A DNA stretch of 64,000 bases from Herbaspirillum sp. (GCA_028292625.1 JAQGLY010000014.1:215906-279905); one strand, 5' to 3'. Shown: positions 24,722-34,523, counted from the stretch's first letter. Notes: generated by a model from the letters alone, not told the origin. Translations and numbers: made by a program.

Positions 24722-25891
24722 TCAGCGCGGCGTGCGCGTCCTTCCAGCTTGCCATACCGCGGCGATCTGTTCAGCGGCGGCCTGCAGCAGTTGTTCGGCC
24801 TGCGCAATCGCCTGTTCCAGCGCCATCGGACCCGGCACAATCGAAAAGCAGCCGCTGAAATGCTGGCGCAGGACCCGAACGGCCTGTGGGTCGATGGCGC
24901 CCGACAGCAACATGCTGTCGACCTCGAACCGGCGCGCCCGGCTGGCGGCGACGAATGGCGCCTTGCCGTGCAGGGTCTGGGCATCGCTGCGGCCTTCGCT
25001 GGTGATCAGCCAGTCGGCATGTTGCAAATGCTTGTCCAGGCCGATATGGTCGCATACGGTTTCCGCGCCCGATTGCAGTTGCGCGCCCAGCATCAACAAT
25101 GCATAGCCAAGACCGCCGGCAGCGCCGGCGCCGGGCGTTAGCGCCGCATGACGGCCGGTGGCTTGTTCGAACAAATCGGCGAAATGGGCCAGCGTGCGGT
25201 CGATGGCGGCCAGCTGTTCCGGCCGGACGCCTTTTTGCGGGCCGAAAACGGCGGTGGCGCCATGCTCGCCGCACAGCGGATTATCGACGTCGGACATGGC
25301 GGTGATGGTGACTTCGCTCACGCGGCTATCGAGCGCCGATGCATCGATACGCGCCAGTTGTTGCAAGGCGTCGGGATTGGCCGGCAACAATGCGCCTTCC
25401 TTGTCGTACAGCTTCAAACCCAGCGCGCACAGCATCCCGGCGCCGCCATCGTTGGTGCTGCTGCCCCCTAGCGCGATCAGGAAATCGCGGGTTCCCTGGT
25501 CGAGCAGAACGCGGATCGCATCGCCGACGCCTTCGGTGGAGCGCTGGGCGACCGGCAGCGCCATGCCGTTGGCGTCCGTGATGCCGACGATTTCCGCGCT
25601 TTCGATCACCGCGGTGCCGTTCGGCAATATGGCGACCGGCGCTTCGCGCCATTGGCCGCGGGCATCGCGCACGGACACCGTTTGTATTTTTCCGCCCGCG
25701 TGCAGCATCGCGTCGAGCGTGCCTTCGCCGCCGTCGGCGATGGGGCACAGGTGCAGGCGGGCGTCGGGGATGGCCTGCAGAATACCGCGGCCGATCGCGT
25801 CCGCCGCCTGGCGCGCGGTCAGCGAACCTTTGAACGAGTCGGGAGCGATGACAATCACTGGGGAGGCGGATGCGGTCGGCTTTGGCGTCAT
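24722..25891 (-). CDS. Glycerate kinase (GarK/GlxK family)
   Basis: A 389-residue protein of the glycerate kinase type 1 family (PF02595), which phosphorylates D-glycerate with ATP in the glyoxylate/glycerate pathway. Signatures seen are VIVIAPDSFKGSLTA at about 12-26, CPIADGGEGTLDAM at about 49-62, IALGGSSTNDGGAGML near 142 and PGAGAAGGLGYALL near 275. Length matches the family. No other glycerate pathway genes are adjacent, so it may serve photorespiratory-type salvage or sugar-acid use. Confidence 0.92.
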   Translation of the reverse strand: MTPKPTASASPVIVIAPDSFKGSLTARQAADAIGRGILQAIPDARLHLCPIADGGEGTLDAMLHAGGKIQTVSVRDARGQWREAPVAILPNGTAVIESAEIVGITDANGMALPVAQRSTEGVGDAIRVLLDQGTRDFLIALGGSSTNDGGAGMLCALGLKLYDKEGALLPANPDALQQLARIDASALDSRVSEVTITAMSDVDNPLCGEHGATAVFGPQKGVRPEQLAAIDRTLAHFADLFEQATGRHAALTPGAGAAGGLGYALLMLGAQLQSGAETVCDHIGLDKHLQHADWLITSEGRSDAQTLHGKAPFVAASRARRFEVDSMLLSGAIDPQAVRVLRQHFSGCFSIVPGPMALEQAIAQAEQLLQAAAEQIAAVWQAGRTRTPR

Positions 25892-26246
25892 GATGGAGAA
25901 TAGTCGGATTAATCGGATTTTGAAATGAATCGGGCTCCGGCAGTGTACTAAATAACCGTGCCGCCATACTTGAGTAATTTTGTATGTAGTGAAAAGCGTC
26001 AGGGCGTGTTGTCAACCTCCCTCATCGTCCGGCAATGCCAGCGTAACAATCGGTAATCGTAATGGATCATTGCATGGTGGTAACGCAAACTATATCAACC
26101 GAAAAAACGAAACGCGCCGAGGCATGCACAGATGTGGGCATCCCAGGTCGCGCAGCTGGCGGCAAATTCACATTTAGGAAAATATTTAATATTCCCGTCC
26201 TGAATACTGTCTTTGCCAAGTTCGGACAAACTGCCGGAAGAAAATC
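25892..26246. other. Gene-free stretch upstream of the Tyr/Gly-rich lipoprotein gene
   Basis: This 355-base stretch holds only short frames without ribosome sites. It should contain promoters for glycerate kinase (minus) and the lipoprotein gene (plus). AT content rises after 25950. No terminator, repeat or RNA structure was recognised. Confidence 0.5.
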
Positions 26247-26513
26247 ATGAAACGTTCCGTGTTATTGCTGCTTTTTCTGTTGGGCGGATGCGTCGTCGCG
26301 CCATACGACGGATACTATGCTGCTCCCTATGGCGGATACTATGCTTCTCCCTATGGCGGATACCCGGCTTACCCCGGTTACGACGTTTATTCGGCGCCGG
26401 CATATGTGGCGCCGGCGCCGTACTACGGTGGCGGCCCTTCGATCTTTTTCGGCGGCAGCTTTCGGCATGGCGGTGGACATCGAGGTGGCGGCGGCCACGG
26501 CCACCATCATTAA
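26247..26513 (+). CDS. Small Tyr/Gly-rich lipoprotein
   Basis: An 88-residue protein with a lipoprotein signal peptide and lipobox LLGGC (Cys15), so it should be anchored to a membrane. The mature part has two copies of GYYA-A/S-PYG, then a Pro/Tyr/Ala region, and a Gly/His-rich tail ending in HHH that could bind metal. Proteins of this composition are common, of unknown function, and vary by repeat number. A 24-base DNA repeat underlies the first part. Confidence 0.75.
   Translation: MKRSVLLLLFLLGGCVVAPYDGYYAAPYGGYYASPYGGYPAYPGYDVYSAPAYVAPAPYYGGGPSIFFGGSFRHGGGHRGGGGHGHHH
26310..26357 (+). repeat. Tandem 24-base repeat, two copies
   Basis: Two 24-base units (26310-26333 and 26334-26357) differ at one base and encode GYYAAPYG and GYYASPYG. 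A partial third unit follows. Copy number could change by slippage in frame. Confidence 0.85.
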
Positions 26514-26667
26514 TAAATAGACAAATTTCAGCGGTCTCACGTGTGATCTCGGTGTGGTGCGGCGGTTTTGATGTTGCTATACTCGGCGCGTGTCGCAGCA
26601 GCCGAAAGCGACCATGACCAGCGCGGATTGGATGCCGCCGCCAGCCAAATACATGGAGACCGTTCAA

Positions 26668-27810
26668 ATGAAAACACTCATCCCCCCGTCCAGAATTGCG
26701 TTTGTCTCCCGTATCGTTTGCAGCGTCGGCGCCGCCGTTGTGCTGACTTCCTCCCTGGCGTGCGCCGCCCGCGCCGAAACCGTCAAAATCGCCTTGCCCG
26801 GTCCGATGACCGGTCCCGTCACGCAATATGGCGACATGGTGCGCGCCGGTGCGATGACGGCAGTCGAACATGTCAATGCCGCGGGCGGAACGCAATTCGA
26901 GCTGGTGCCGATGGATGAAGCCTGCGAGCCGAAACAGGCGGTCGCGGTGGCCAATAAAATCGTCAGTCAGGGCATCAAATTCGTCGTCGGCCACGTCTGT
27001 TCCGGCGCCACCATCGCGGCTTCGGACATTTACGAGAACGAAGGCATCGTGATGATTTCGCCGTCGGCGACGTCGCCGCAATTGACCGAAGCGAAACCGC
27101 GCAAATTCATTTTCCGCACCATCGGCCGCGACGACCAGCAGGCGCCCACCGCCGCCAACTATATCGCCCAAAGGTTGCAACCTAAAAAAGTCGCGGTGCT
27201 GCACGATAAGCAGTCCTATGGTCAGGGCCTGGCCAATTCGGTCAAGGCCACGCTCGACGCCGCCAAGGTGCCGGTGGTGCTGTTTGAAGGCATCAACGCC
27301 GGCGACAGCGATTACTCCGCGGTCATCACCAAAATCAAATCGCTGGGCGTCGATGTGGTCTATTTCGGCGGCTATCATCCGGAAATGGGACTATTGTTGC
27401 GGCAGGCCCGTGAGCAGGGCGTCAAGGCCGTGTTCGTCGGGGCCGAAGGCGCCGGCAACAAAAACCTGAACGCGATCGCTGGCCCGGCGGCGGAAGGCAT
27501 GCTGCTGACGCAGCCGGCCGACTTCACCGGCGATCCGGCCAATGCGGCGATCGTCAAGGCCTTTGCCGACAAGAAGCGCGATCCGGTCGGCGGATTCCAG
27601 ATGCCGGCTTATGCCGCCGTGGAGGTGATCGCCCAAGCCATCGCCGGGGCCAAGAGCAGCGATCCCGCCAAGGTGGCGGCCTACATGCATTCCCATCCAT
27701 TCAAAACGCCGATCGGCACCATAGAATTTACGCCCAGGGGGGATTTGAAAACCTTCAAATTCAATGTCTACGTCTGGCATAACGACGGCACCAGCACGCT
27801 GGCAAAATAA
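26668..27810 (+). CDS. livK: Branched-chain amino acid ABC transporter, substrate-binding protein
   Basis: A 380-residue periplasmic binding protein (LivJ/LivK family) with a signal peptide over about residues 1-32 (RIVCSVGAAVVLTSSLACAARAE, start shown). The mature protein begins VKIALPGPMTGPVTQYG. Family features are QAVAVANKIVSQGIKFVVGHVCSGATIAASDIYE (central part) and FIFRTIGRDDQQ. It captures Leu/Ile/Val or related compounds for the LivHMGF transporter encoded next. GGAGAC lies before the ATG at 26668; the longer frame from 26590 lacks a site. Confidence 0.92.
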   Translation: MKTLIPPSRIAFVSRIVCSVGAAVVLTSSLACAARAETVKIALPGPMTGPVTQYGDMVRAGAMTAVEHVNAAGGTQFELVPMDEACEPKQAVAVANKIVSQGIKFVVGHVCSGATIAASDIYENEGIVMISPSATSPQLTEAKPRKFIFRTIGRDDQQAPTAANYIAQRLQPKKVAVLHDKQSYGQGLANSVKATLDAAKVPVVLFEGINAGDSDYSAVITKIKSLGVDVVYFGGYHPEMGLLLRQAREQGVKAVFVGAEGAGNKNLNAIAGPAAEGMLLTQPADFTGDPANAAIVKAFADKKRDPVGGFQMPAYAAVEVIAQAIAGAKSSDPAKVAAYMHSHPFKTPIGTIEFTPRGDLKTFKFNVYVWHNDGTSTLAK

Positions 27811-27870
27811 ATACGCTCAGGGCGGCGCAGACTGAACGTCGATGGCGGTCTTCGGTCTATACGACCGGGT

Positions 27871-27888
27871 CGGCAGGCATGCCTGCCG
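27871..27888. repeat. Perfect 18-base palindrome between livK and livH
   Basis: CGGCAGGCATGCCTGCCG reads the same on both strands. As RNA it forms a seven-pair hairpin around CATG. It sits 61 bases after the livK stop. It may be an intercistronic stabilising hairpin that raises livK mRNA level relative to livHMGF, or a protein site. Confidence 0.6.
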
Positions 27889-27974
27889 CAATGCTTCGGG
27901 ATGCGCCTGCCCGACTTGCTGCGCTGTGACGTTTATCCGGCTTGCGCCTGTCCGATTTTCAAGCGTTTCCCTTC

Positions 27975-28901
27975 ATGAATGATCTTCTCCCTCAACTTAC
28001 CCAGCAACTCGTCAACGGCTTGAGCCTGGGCGCGATCTATGCGCTGATCGCCATAGGCTACACGATGGTCTACGGCATCATCGGCATGATCAATTTTGCG
28101 CACGGCGAGATCTACATGATCGGCGCGTACGTCGGGCTGGTGACGCTGACGGCGATCGGTGTGCAGCACGGTTATCCGCTGCCGCTGGTGCTGGGCACGG
28201 CGTTGATCGTGTCGGTGCTAGTGACCGGTCTGTACGGCTGGACCGTCGAGCGCGTGGCTTATCGTCCGTTGCGCGGCGGACCGCGGCTGGTGCCGCTGAT
28301 ATCGGCCATCGGCATGTCGATCTTTCTGCAGAATTATGTGCAAATCGGGCAGGGCGCGCGCGATATGTCGGTGCCGGTGCTGGTTTCCGGCGCGATCGAG
28401 TTTCAGATGGGCAGCGCATTTACGGTCACGATTCCGTATGCGCGCCTGATGATCCTCGGTGTGACCCTGGTGCTGATGGCGGCGTTGACGCTGTTCATCG
28501 CCCGCTCCCGCATGGGCCGCGCCTGCCGCGCCTGTTCGCAGGACATGCGCATGGCCAATTTGCTGGGCATCGATACCAATCGCGTGATCTCGTTCACATT
28601 CGTGCTGGGCGCCATGCTGGCGGCCGTGGGCGGCGTGCTCATTGCGTTGACCATCGGCAAGCTGAATCCGTATATCGGCTTCATCGCGGGCATCAAGGCG
28701 TTCACGGCGGCGGTGCTGGGCGGCATCGGCAGCGTGCCGGGCGCGATGTTGGGCGGCATGCTGCTCGGGGTGGTGGAAACCTTCGCGGCCGGCTATTTGC
28801 CCGCGCAATACAAGGACATCGTGTCGTTCGGCCTGCTGATCGTGATTCTGCTGTTTCGTCCGACCGGATTGTTGGGTAAGCCCGATATCGAAAAAGTCTA
28901 G
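27975..28901 (+). CDS. livH: Branched-chain amino acid ABC transporter permease LivH
   Basis: The 308-residue length is identical to typical LivH. It has about eight membrane segments and the family pattern LVNGLSLGAIYALIAIGYTMVYG at about 10-32, INFAHGEIYM, and RSRMGRACRACSQDMRMANLLGI in the cytoplasmic loop that contacts the ATPases. The start MNDLLPQ at 27975 matches the family, while a TTG 33 bases earlier would add a non-conserved leader. It forms the channel with LivM. Confidence 0.92.
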   Translation: MNDLLPQLTQQLVNGLSLGAIYALIAIGYTMVYGIIGMINFAHGEIYMIGAYVGLVTLTAIGVQHGYPLPLVLGTALIVSVLVTGLYGWTVERVAYRPLRGGPRLVPLISAIGMSIFLQNYVQIGQGARDMSVPVLVSGAIEFQMGSAFTVTIPYARLMILGVTLVLMAALTLFIARSRMGRACRACSQDMRMANLLGIDTNRVISFTFVLGAMLAAVGGVLIALTIGKLNPYIGFIAGIKAFTAAVLGGIGSVPGAMLGGMLLGVVETFAAGYLPAQYKDIVSFGLLIVILLFRPTGLLGKPDIEKV

Positions 28902-28908
28902 GTAAACA

Positions 28909-30159
28909 ATGGTCATTCCGATGGGCACGACATTAAAAAACGCGACGCTGGCGGCTGCGCTGACGGCGATTCTGACCATCCCGCTGCTCGGTCTGCAATT
29001 GAGGCTGGACGGCTATCTGGTTGTGCTGCACGCGCACTGGACGCCGGTGCTGGTGGCGGTGGCGGCGGTATTCCTATTTCAGTTGAGCAGGCCGTTGCTG
29101 ACGCGCTCCACGTCGCACATGCGCGCGGCCGTCAAATGGCCGGCGCTGCCGGTGCTGAGCGTGGCCCAGCAACGCAATGCGCTGTGCCTGCTGCTGCTGG
29201 CAGGATTGGCCTGGCCTTTTTTCGGATCGCGCGGCACGGTCGATATGATGACGCTGGCGCTGATCTACGTGGTGCTGGGCCTGGGTTTGAACATTGTCGT
29301 CGGATTCGCCGGCCTGCTGGATCTGGGATATGTCGCCTTTTACGCGTTCGGCGCCTACACCTACGCACTGTTGAATCAATATTTCGGATTGTCGTTCTGG
29401 GTCTGTCTGCCGCTGGCGGCGGCGGGGGCGGCCTCTCTCGGATTTTTGCTGGGCTTTCCGGTGCTGCGTTTGCGCGGCGATTATCTGGCGATCGTCACTC
29501 TGGGTTTCGGTGAAATCATCCGCTTGCTGCTGAATAACCTGGGCAGCCTGACCGGCGGCCCGGACGGCGTGTCGGGGATCCCGAAACCGAGCGTATTCGG
29601 GATTGAAATGGCGCGCAATCCCAGCGTCGCCGGCGGCGCGACCTTTCATCAATTGCTGGGACTGGAATACCAGGGCGCGCATATGGTGATCTTCCTGTAC
29701 TTCCTGGCGCTGCTGCTGGCGGTGTTCACCTATTTCGTGACCAGCCGCCTGCTGCGCATGCCGGTGGGGCGTGCATGGGAGGCCTTGCGCGACGATGAAA
29801 TCGCCTGCCGTTCGCTGGGCATCAATCCCACCAGGGTCAAATTGTCGGCGTTCACGCTCGGGGCGGCGTTTGCCGGGATGGCCGGCAGTTTCTTCGCGGC
29901 GCGTCAGGGCTTGGTGACGCCGGATTCCTTTACGTTCATCGAGTCGGCGCTGATTCTGGCGATCGTGGTGCTGGGCGGCATGGGATCGCAGGCCGGCGTG
30001 ATTCTGGCGGCGATTGCGTTGACCGTGCTGCCGGAAATCGCGCGCGGCCTTGCCGATTACCGGATGTTGTTCTTCGGTCTGGTCATGGTGCTGATGATGA
30101 TGTGGCGGCCGCAGGGGCTGATTCCTGCGCGGCGTCCGCATGTGGTGCTGCCGCAATGA
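28909..30159 (+). CDS. livM: Branched-chain amino acid ABC transporter permease LivM
   Basis: A 416-residue membrane protein with about ten segments. Conserved features are [22 protein letters not shown] near 128-149, [34 protein letters not shown] (start diagnostic), [25 protein letters not shown] and the [11 protein letters not shown] motif. It pairs with LivH. Its stop overlaps the LivG start (ATGA), and it lies 7 bases after livH, confirming one operon. Confidence 0.93.
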   Translation: MVIPMGTTLKNATLAAALTAILTIPLLGLQLRLDGYLVVLHAHWTPVLVAVAAVFLFQLSRPLLTRSTSHMRAAVKWPALPVLSVAQQRNALCLLLLAGLAWPFFGSRGTVDMMTLALIYVVLGLGLNIVVGFAGLLDLGYVAFYAFGAYTYALLNQYFGLSFWVCLPLAAAGAASLGFLLGFPVLRLRGDYLAIVTLGFGEIIRLLLNNLGSLTGGPDGVSGIPKPSVFGIEMARNPSVAGGATFHQLLGLEYQGAHMVIFLYFLALLLAVFTYFVTSRLLRMPVGRAWEALRDDEIACRSLGINPTRVKLSAFTLGAAFAGMAGSFFAARQGLVTPDSFTFIESALILAIVVLGGMGSQAGVILAAIALTVLPEIARGLADYRMLFFGLVMVLMMMWRPQGLIPARRPHVVLPQ

Positions 30160-30923
30160 GCACGCCCTTGCTGGAGGTGCGGGATCTGGCCATGCGTTTC
30201 GGCGGCCTGATGGCGGTGGACGGCATCTGCTTTAACGTGGAGCCGCAGGAAGTGTTTGCGATTATCGGACCGAACGGCGCCGGCAAAACGACGGTGTTCA
30301 ATTGCGTCAGCGGTTTTTACCGCGCTACCGCCGGGACCATCCTGCTGGGCGGCGTGGCGACCGGCGGCATGCCGAGTCATCTGGTGGCGCGGCAGGGGCT
30401 GGTGCGCACCTTTCAAAACATCCGTTTGTTCAAATCGCTGACCGTCGTCGAAAACCTGCTGGTGGCGCAACATACGCAGGTCAATACGAATCTGCTGTCG
30501 GGCTTGTTGAAGCTGCCGGCCTATCGCCGCGCGGAACGCGAAGCGTTGAGTCGGGCCGCCTATTGGCTGGAGCAGGTCGGCTTGACCGCGCTGGCCAACC
30601 GCGATGCGGGCACGCTGTCGTACGGCCATCAGCGGCGGCTTGAGATCGCGCGCTGCATGATCACCGGGCCGCGCCTGTTGTTGCTGGACGAGCCGGCGGC
30701 CGGCCTCAACCCGCAGGAAAAAATCGAATTGCAGCGATTGATCGACCGCCTGCGTCGCGAGCATCGGATCGCGGTGTTGCTGATCGAGCACGACATGAGT
30801 TTGATCATGGGCATTTCGGATCGCATTCTGGTCATGGAGCACGGCAAGCCCATCGTGACCGGCACGCCGCAGACGGTGCGCCACGACGAGCGCGTGATCA
30901 AGGCATACCTGGGAGAAGAATGA
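30156..30923 (+). CDS. livG: Branched-chain amino acid ABC transporter ATP-binding protein LivG
   Basis: A 255-residue cytoplasmic ATPase. Walker A is GPNGAGKTT at about 38-46, the Q-loop is followed by [22 protein letters not shown], the signature is [13 protein letters not shown], Walker [14 protein letters not shown], and the switch histidine IEHDM. The C-terminal [20 protein letters not shown] is typical of LivG. The start at 30156 overlaps the livM stop, and its own stop overlaps livF. Confidence 0.95.
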   Translation: MSTPLLEVRDLAMRFGGLMAVDGICFNVEPQEVFAIIGPNGAGKTTVFNCVSGFYRATAGTILLGGVATGGMPSHLVARQGLVRTFQNIRLFKSLTVVENLLVAQHTQVNTNLLSGLLKLPAYRRAEREALSRAAYWLEQVGLTALANRDAGTLSYGHQRRLEIARCMITGPRLLLLDEPAAGLNPQEKIELQRLIDRLRREHRIAVLLIEHDMSLIMGISDRILVMEHGKPIVTGTPQTVRHDERVIKAYLGEE

Positions 30924-31627
30924 TGTTGCGCCTTGAACAGGTTCACAGCCATTACGGCGCGATCGAAGCATTGCACGGCGTCTCGCTGGAAGTGCGGCGG
31001 GGTGAAATCGTAACGCTGATCGGCTGCAACGGCGCCGGCAAAACCACGATGCTGATGACGCTGTGCGGCCATCCGCGCGCCAGCAGCGGCAGGATATGGT
31101 TCGAAGAGCGCGATATCACCGGCATGGACACGCATGACATCATGCGCCAGGGCATCGCCATTTCGCCGGAGGGCAGGCGGGTGTTTTCGGATCTGACGGT
31201 GTTGGAAAATCTGCAGATGGGCGCTTTTTTCGCCGACCGCACCGCATTCGAAGAGGGCATCGCCGATGTTTTCGCATTGTTTCCGCGCCTGAAGGAACGC
31301 GCGTCGCAGCGCGCCGGCACCATGTCCGGAGGCGAACAGCAGATGCTGGCCATCGGCCGCGCCTTGATGAGCAAGCCGCGCTTGCTGCTGCTGGACGAAC
31401 CGACACTGGGGCTGGCGCCGCTGATCATCGCCCAGATCTTCGACATCATTCGCACCATCAGGGATCAGGGCGTGACCGTGTTTCTGGTCGAGCAGAACGC
31501 CAACAAGGCGCTGGGCGTGGCCGATCGCGGCTATGTGCTGGAAAACGGCCGCATCGTGTTGTCCGATACGGGCGCCAATCTGCTGGCCGACGACGCGGTT
31601 CGGAAGGCGTATCTTGGAGTGGGCTGA
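30920..31627 (+). CDS. livF: Branched-chain amino acid ABC transporter ATP-binding protein LivF
   Basis: A 235-residue ATPase with Walker A GCNGAGKTT at about 36-44, IAISPEGRRVFSDLTVLENL typical of LivF, signature MSGGEQQMLAIGRALM, Walker B LLLLDEPTLGLAP and the switch in VEQNANKAL. It dimerises with LivG to drive LivHM. The start overlaps the livG stop (ATGA); a second ATG follows at once. It ends the operon and converges on the topoisomerase gene 17 bases away, with no hairpin seen between them. Confidence 0.95.
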   Translation: MMLRLEQVHSHYGAIEALHGVSLEVRRGEIVTLIGCNGAGKTTMLMTLCGHPRASSGRIWFEERDITGMDTHDIMRQGIAISPEGRRVFSDLTVLENLQMGAFFADRTAFEEGIADVFALFPRLKERASQRAGTMSGGEQQMLAIGRALMSKPRLLLLDEPTLGLAPLIIAQIFDIIRTIRDQGVTVFLVEQNANKALGVADRGYVLENGRIVLSDTGANLLADDAVRKAYLGVG

Positions 31628-31644
31628 GCGCGGGCGGCTTTGCT

Positions 31645-32739
31645 TCAGTCGCACTTCAGGCGTTTTTGCAGAAAGGCGATCACCGCGGTTTCCTGCGGCG
31701 TCAAGGCATGCGCATCGGCGGCGGCCTGGCGGTTTTCCAGCAATGCTTCGGTCAGCGTACCATCCAGATAGCTTTCGATGACAGCCGGGTGCACATAGCA
31801 TTTGCGGCAGATGCTGGGCGTATTTCCGAGTTTCCTGGATACGTCTTCGATGGCCTGGACCACATTTTTTTTTGCCTGCGCCGCGGACTCGCTGGCTTCG
31901 CATGCGTGCAGCGCGGCCGCCGCCAGCATGGTGCCGGCCCAGGTGCGAAAATCCTTGGCGGTAAAATCCTCGCCGGTCAGACTGCGCAAATAGTCATTGA
32001 CGTCGGCCGACCCGATCGCGTGCCGTTCGCCGTTTTCGTCGACGTATTGAAACAAATCCTGTCCCGGAAGATCGCGTGTGCGGCGAATGATTCTGGCCAT
32101 GCGCGGGTCGCGCAGCTTGACGGTTTGCTGCACGCCGCTTTTGCCGCGGAAGTGGAATTCCACTTCGGAGCCCTCGATCTGAACGTGGCGATTGCGCAAT
32201 GTGGTGAGGCCGAAAGAGCGATTGGCGCGCGCGTATTCATCATTGCCGACCCGCATCATCGTCGCTTCCAGCAGATAAACGATCGCGGCCAGTATTTTTT
32301 CGCGAGGCAGGCCGGGCAGGGCCAGCGCCTGGTCCACGCGGCGGCGGATTTCCGGCAGATGTTCGCCGAAGCCGATCATGCGATCGTATTTGGCTTCGTC
32401 GCGTACGCTGCGCCAGCGCGGATGATAGCGATATTGCTTGCGCCGGCGAGCGTCGCGTCCGGTTACCTGGATATGGCCGTTCGGCCAGCGGCAGATCCAG
32501 ACCTCGGTCCATGCCGGCGGAATCACCAGCGCTTTGATGCGCGCCAGGACTTCCTTGTCCCGCACCGGTCTGCCGTCGGGGTCGCGATACTGAAAATATT
32601 CTTTCGATTTCCCCACTCTGCGGTAGCCCGTATCGGCATCGCTCACGTAACGCAGGCCGTTTTGCTGGGCGGTTCGCTTGACCGCTTCAACCGGATCGGC
32701 GTTGTCGCGGTCGGCAACGTTGTGCTGCTTGCCGTCCAT
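31645..32739 (-). CDS. DNA topoisomerase IB (poxvirus type)
   Basis: This 364-residue protein is a bacterial type IB topoisomerase, which relaxes supercoils through a 3'-phosphotyrosine link. It has the N-terminal domain with LVIPPAWTEVWIC near 71 and GRDARRRKQYRYHPRW near 93. The catalytic domain has MMRVGNDEYARAN with active-site Arg, KDFRTW, and the nucleophile Tyr in CRKCYVHPAVI near 320. It lies 3 bases downstream of the haem-oxygenase-like gene, so both are probably on one transcript. Confidence 0.92.
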   Translation of the reverse strand: MDGKQHNVADRDNADPVEAVKRTAQQNGLRYVSDADTGYRRVGKSKEYFQYRDPDGRPVRDKEVLARIKALVIPPAWTEVWICRWPNGHIQVTGRDARRRKQYRYHPRWRSVRDEAKYDRMIGFGEHLPEIRRRVDQALALPGLPREKILAAIVYLLEATMMRVGNDEYARANRSFGLTTLRNRHVQIEGSEVEFHFRGKSGVQQTVKLRDPRMARIIRRTRDLPGQDLFQYVDENGERHAIGSADVNDYLRSLTGEDFTAKDFRTWAGTMLAAAALHACEASESAAQAKKNVVQAIEDVSRKLGNTPSICRKCYVHPAVIESYLDGTLTEALLENRQAAADAHALTPQETAVIAFLQKRLKCD

Positions 32740-32742
32740 CGG

Positions 32743-34209
32743 TCAAGCCGTCAGCAATCGCTCGAACAGCCGGGTCGCGCACAGTCCGACCGGATTCCAG
32801 TGCGTGTTGGGTCCGATGTTGCGGATCAGTAGCGCCATGGCCTCGTCCCGATTGGCGGACGCGGCCACATCCTGTTCGAGAGCCCGGACTTCCGCGTCGA
32901 GACTGCTATCGCCGCTACGCTCGCTGAGGCCGGTCGAGCCAGGGGAATCGGCGACCGGCGCGATCTGTTCGAGCAAACGCCGGCGGGCGCGAAAACTGAG
33001 CGGACGCGGCATCGCGGCAGCCGCATCGCCGACGATCCAGTCGGAAATGACTTGTCGTTCATACCCGCTGAAAACGCCGAACATCGCCGCGCGGTCGCCT
33101 TGAATCAGCTTCCAGAACCGGCTGTGGCTGAGCGGCTGATGCCGCTTGATCCAGCCGGCCTGTTGAAATGCTTCGAGCATGGCCGGAATCCGGCTTGGAT
33201 CGGACAGCCACGCATTGACGGTGCGGCCGCCTATGGAGCAGTAGTCGGAATGCATCATGCTGCCGATGGCGGCTTTGTTCACGAAGATCGCCTCGACTTC
33301 GGCGTCCAGCGTAAAGTTATCGATGATCGCGGTGCTGTCCGGCCCCAGGCCGTTCAGTTTGAAGCCGTTGCGCACGCGGCGGTAAAATTCGGCGGCATCG
33401 CCGGCCAGCGGCGATTGCCGCATGAATGACGTTAAGCCCTGCAAGGCTTTTTGTGCATGGCCGACATCCGCGTTGTCCACGGTCACATGCAGGGTGAAGT
33501 AATAGGGATCGATGCCCAGCTCGTCCAATTCATAGGCGGTAATCGGCAAGTGCAAGGGCAATTGCTCATAACCCAGATTGAAACCGACGACTTCCGGCAG
33601 AAAATCGTCTGCAAGATAGGCCAGCGCCAATTGGATCACCCCTTGCCGGTAGCAGTCGTCGTCCAGCTCTCCGACGTGTTCGCAATCCTGGGCCGCCAGC
33701 AGGCGCTTGTAGAGTGCGACATGATTCCTGTCGGGGACGCCTTCTCCGAGTTCTTCCAGATAAGTACGGATCAACGGCAGAAAACGCGCATCCCGCCAAT
33801 GCGAACTCAGCCCGTACAGCCACGATCCGTCCACCAGCTTGGTGGGAGCGACCGTCCCCAGAAAATGCAATGCATGCGACCGAGTAGGGAAAAAGCGCCG
33901 CGCGCCGCCTAATTTGCGTTGCGCCAGATAAGCGCGGTAGTCTTCACCGACCTGCGCCACATTGTTTTTTATCCATGCGCCGACCTCGGCCGGATCGGCG
34001 GGCAGATCGCAGTGCTGCTGCTCGACCTGCGTCAATTGCTCGCGTAAATAAGTGCGCGCCTGCTCAAGAACGAGCGCGGACGGCCCCGGCAAACCTGCGT
34101 CCGGTTGAAATAGGGAACGATACAGTTTTTTCGAGGGCCCTTCCGGCGCATGGTCGATCGGCGCGCCCGCGAGCGGCCTGTTCGCCGGTTCAAAGATACC
34201 GAGTGTCAT
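32743..34209 (-). CDS. Iron-containing redox enzyme / haem-oxygenase-like diiron protein
   Basis: A 488-residue protein whose middle (about 110-300) fits the haem-oxygenase-like diiron superfamily (PF14518, iron-containing redox enzyme). Candidate metal-binding residues are in SSHWRDARFLPLIRTYLEELGEG, DCEHVGELDDD and DPYYFTLHVTVDNADVGHA (first residues diagnostic). Known members oxidise amino acids or fatty acids, but the substrate here is unknown. The N- and C-terminal extensions are unassigned. The start MTLGIFEP at 34209 is chosen over 34263; both have weak ribosome sites. It is coupled to topoisomerase IB downstream, an unusual pairing. Confidence 0.75.
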   Translation of the reverse strand: MTLGIFEPANRPLAGAPIDHAPEGPSKKLYRSLFQPDAGLPGPSALVLEQARTYLREQLTQVEQQHCDLPADPAEVGAWIKNNVAQVGEDYRAYLAQRKLGGARRFFPTRSHALHFLGTVAPTKLVDGSWLYGLSSHWRDARFLPLIRTYLEELGEGVPDRNHVALYKRLLAAQDCEHVGELDDDCYRQGVIQLALAYLADDFLPEVVGFNLGYEQLPLHLPITAYELDELGIDPYYFTLHVTVDNADVGHAQKALQGLTSFMRQSPLAGDAAEFYRRVRNGFKLNGLGPDSTAIIDNFTLDAEVEAIFVNKAAIGSMMHSDYCSIGGRTVNAWLSDPSRIPAMLEAFQQAGWIKRHQPLSHSRFWKLIQGDRAAMFGVFSGYERQVISDWIVGDAAAAMPRPLSFRARRRLLEQIAPVADSPGSTGLSERSGDSSLDAEVRALEQDVAASANRDEAMALLIRNIGPNTHWNPVGLCATRLFERLLTA

Positions 34210-34523
34210 GCTGTCTGTGGTACGCGTCCAATGGCGGCGCGCAAAGGGTTGTTTGCATGGCACCAGTATTGACGATGCGAATGGATTTGAATGTCGGTGC
34301 GAAGGGTTTTAATGTGTGGGATTACGCCTACCGCATGGCATTGTTTCCACGCAGTCCAGGCTCGCTTCCGGCGCAGGATCGATTTTCCAAGTGGTTTTAA
34401 GCCGGCATGCCGTTTATAATCGCCGGAGCCTCGTCGATCCGGAGGCCGCCCGCGCCGGACGCGACGCTGCTGCGCCGTGGCTCGGCCGCCATCCGGCAGC
34501 CGCAACAACGCGAGACGACAATA
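34210..34523. other. Divergent promoter region, no gene seen
   Basis: These 314 bases separate the diiron-protein gene (minus) from the CNNM-type gene (plus). Small frames exist but lack ribosome sites and family matches. No convincing promoter boxes, repeats or hairpins were identified. Confidence 0.5.
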
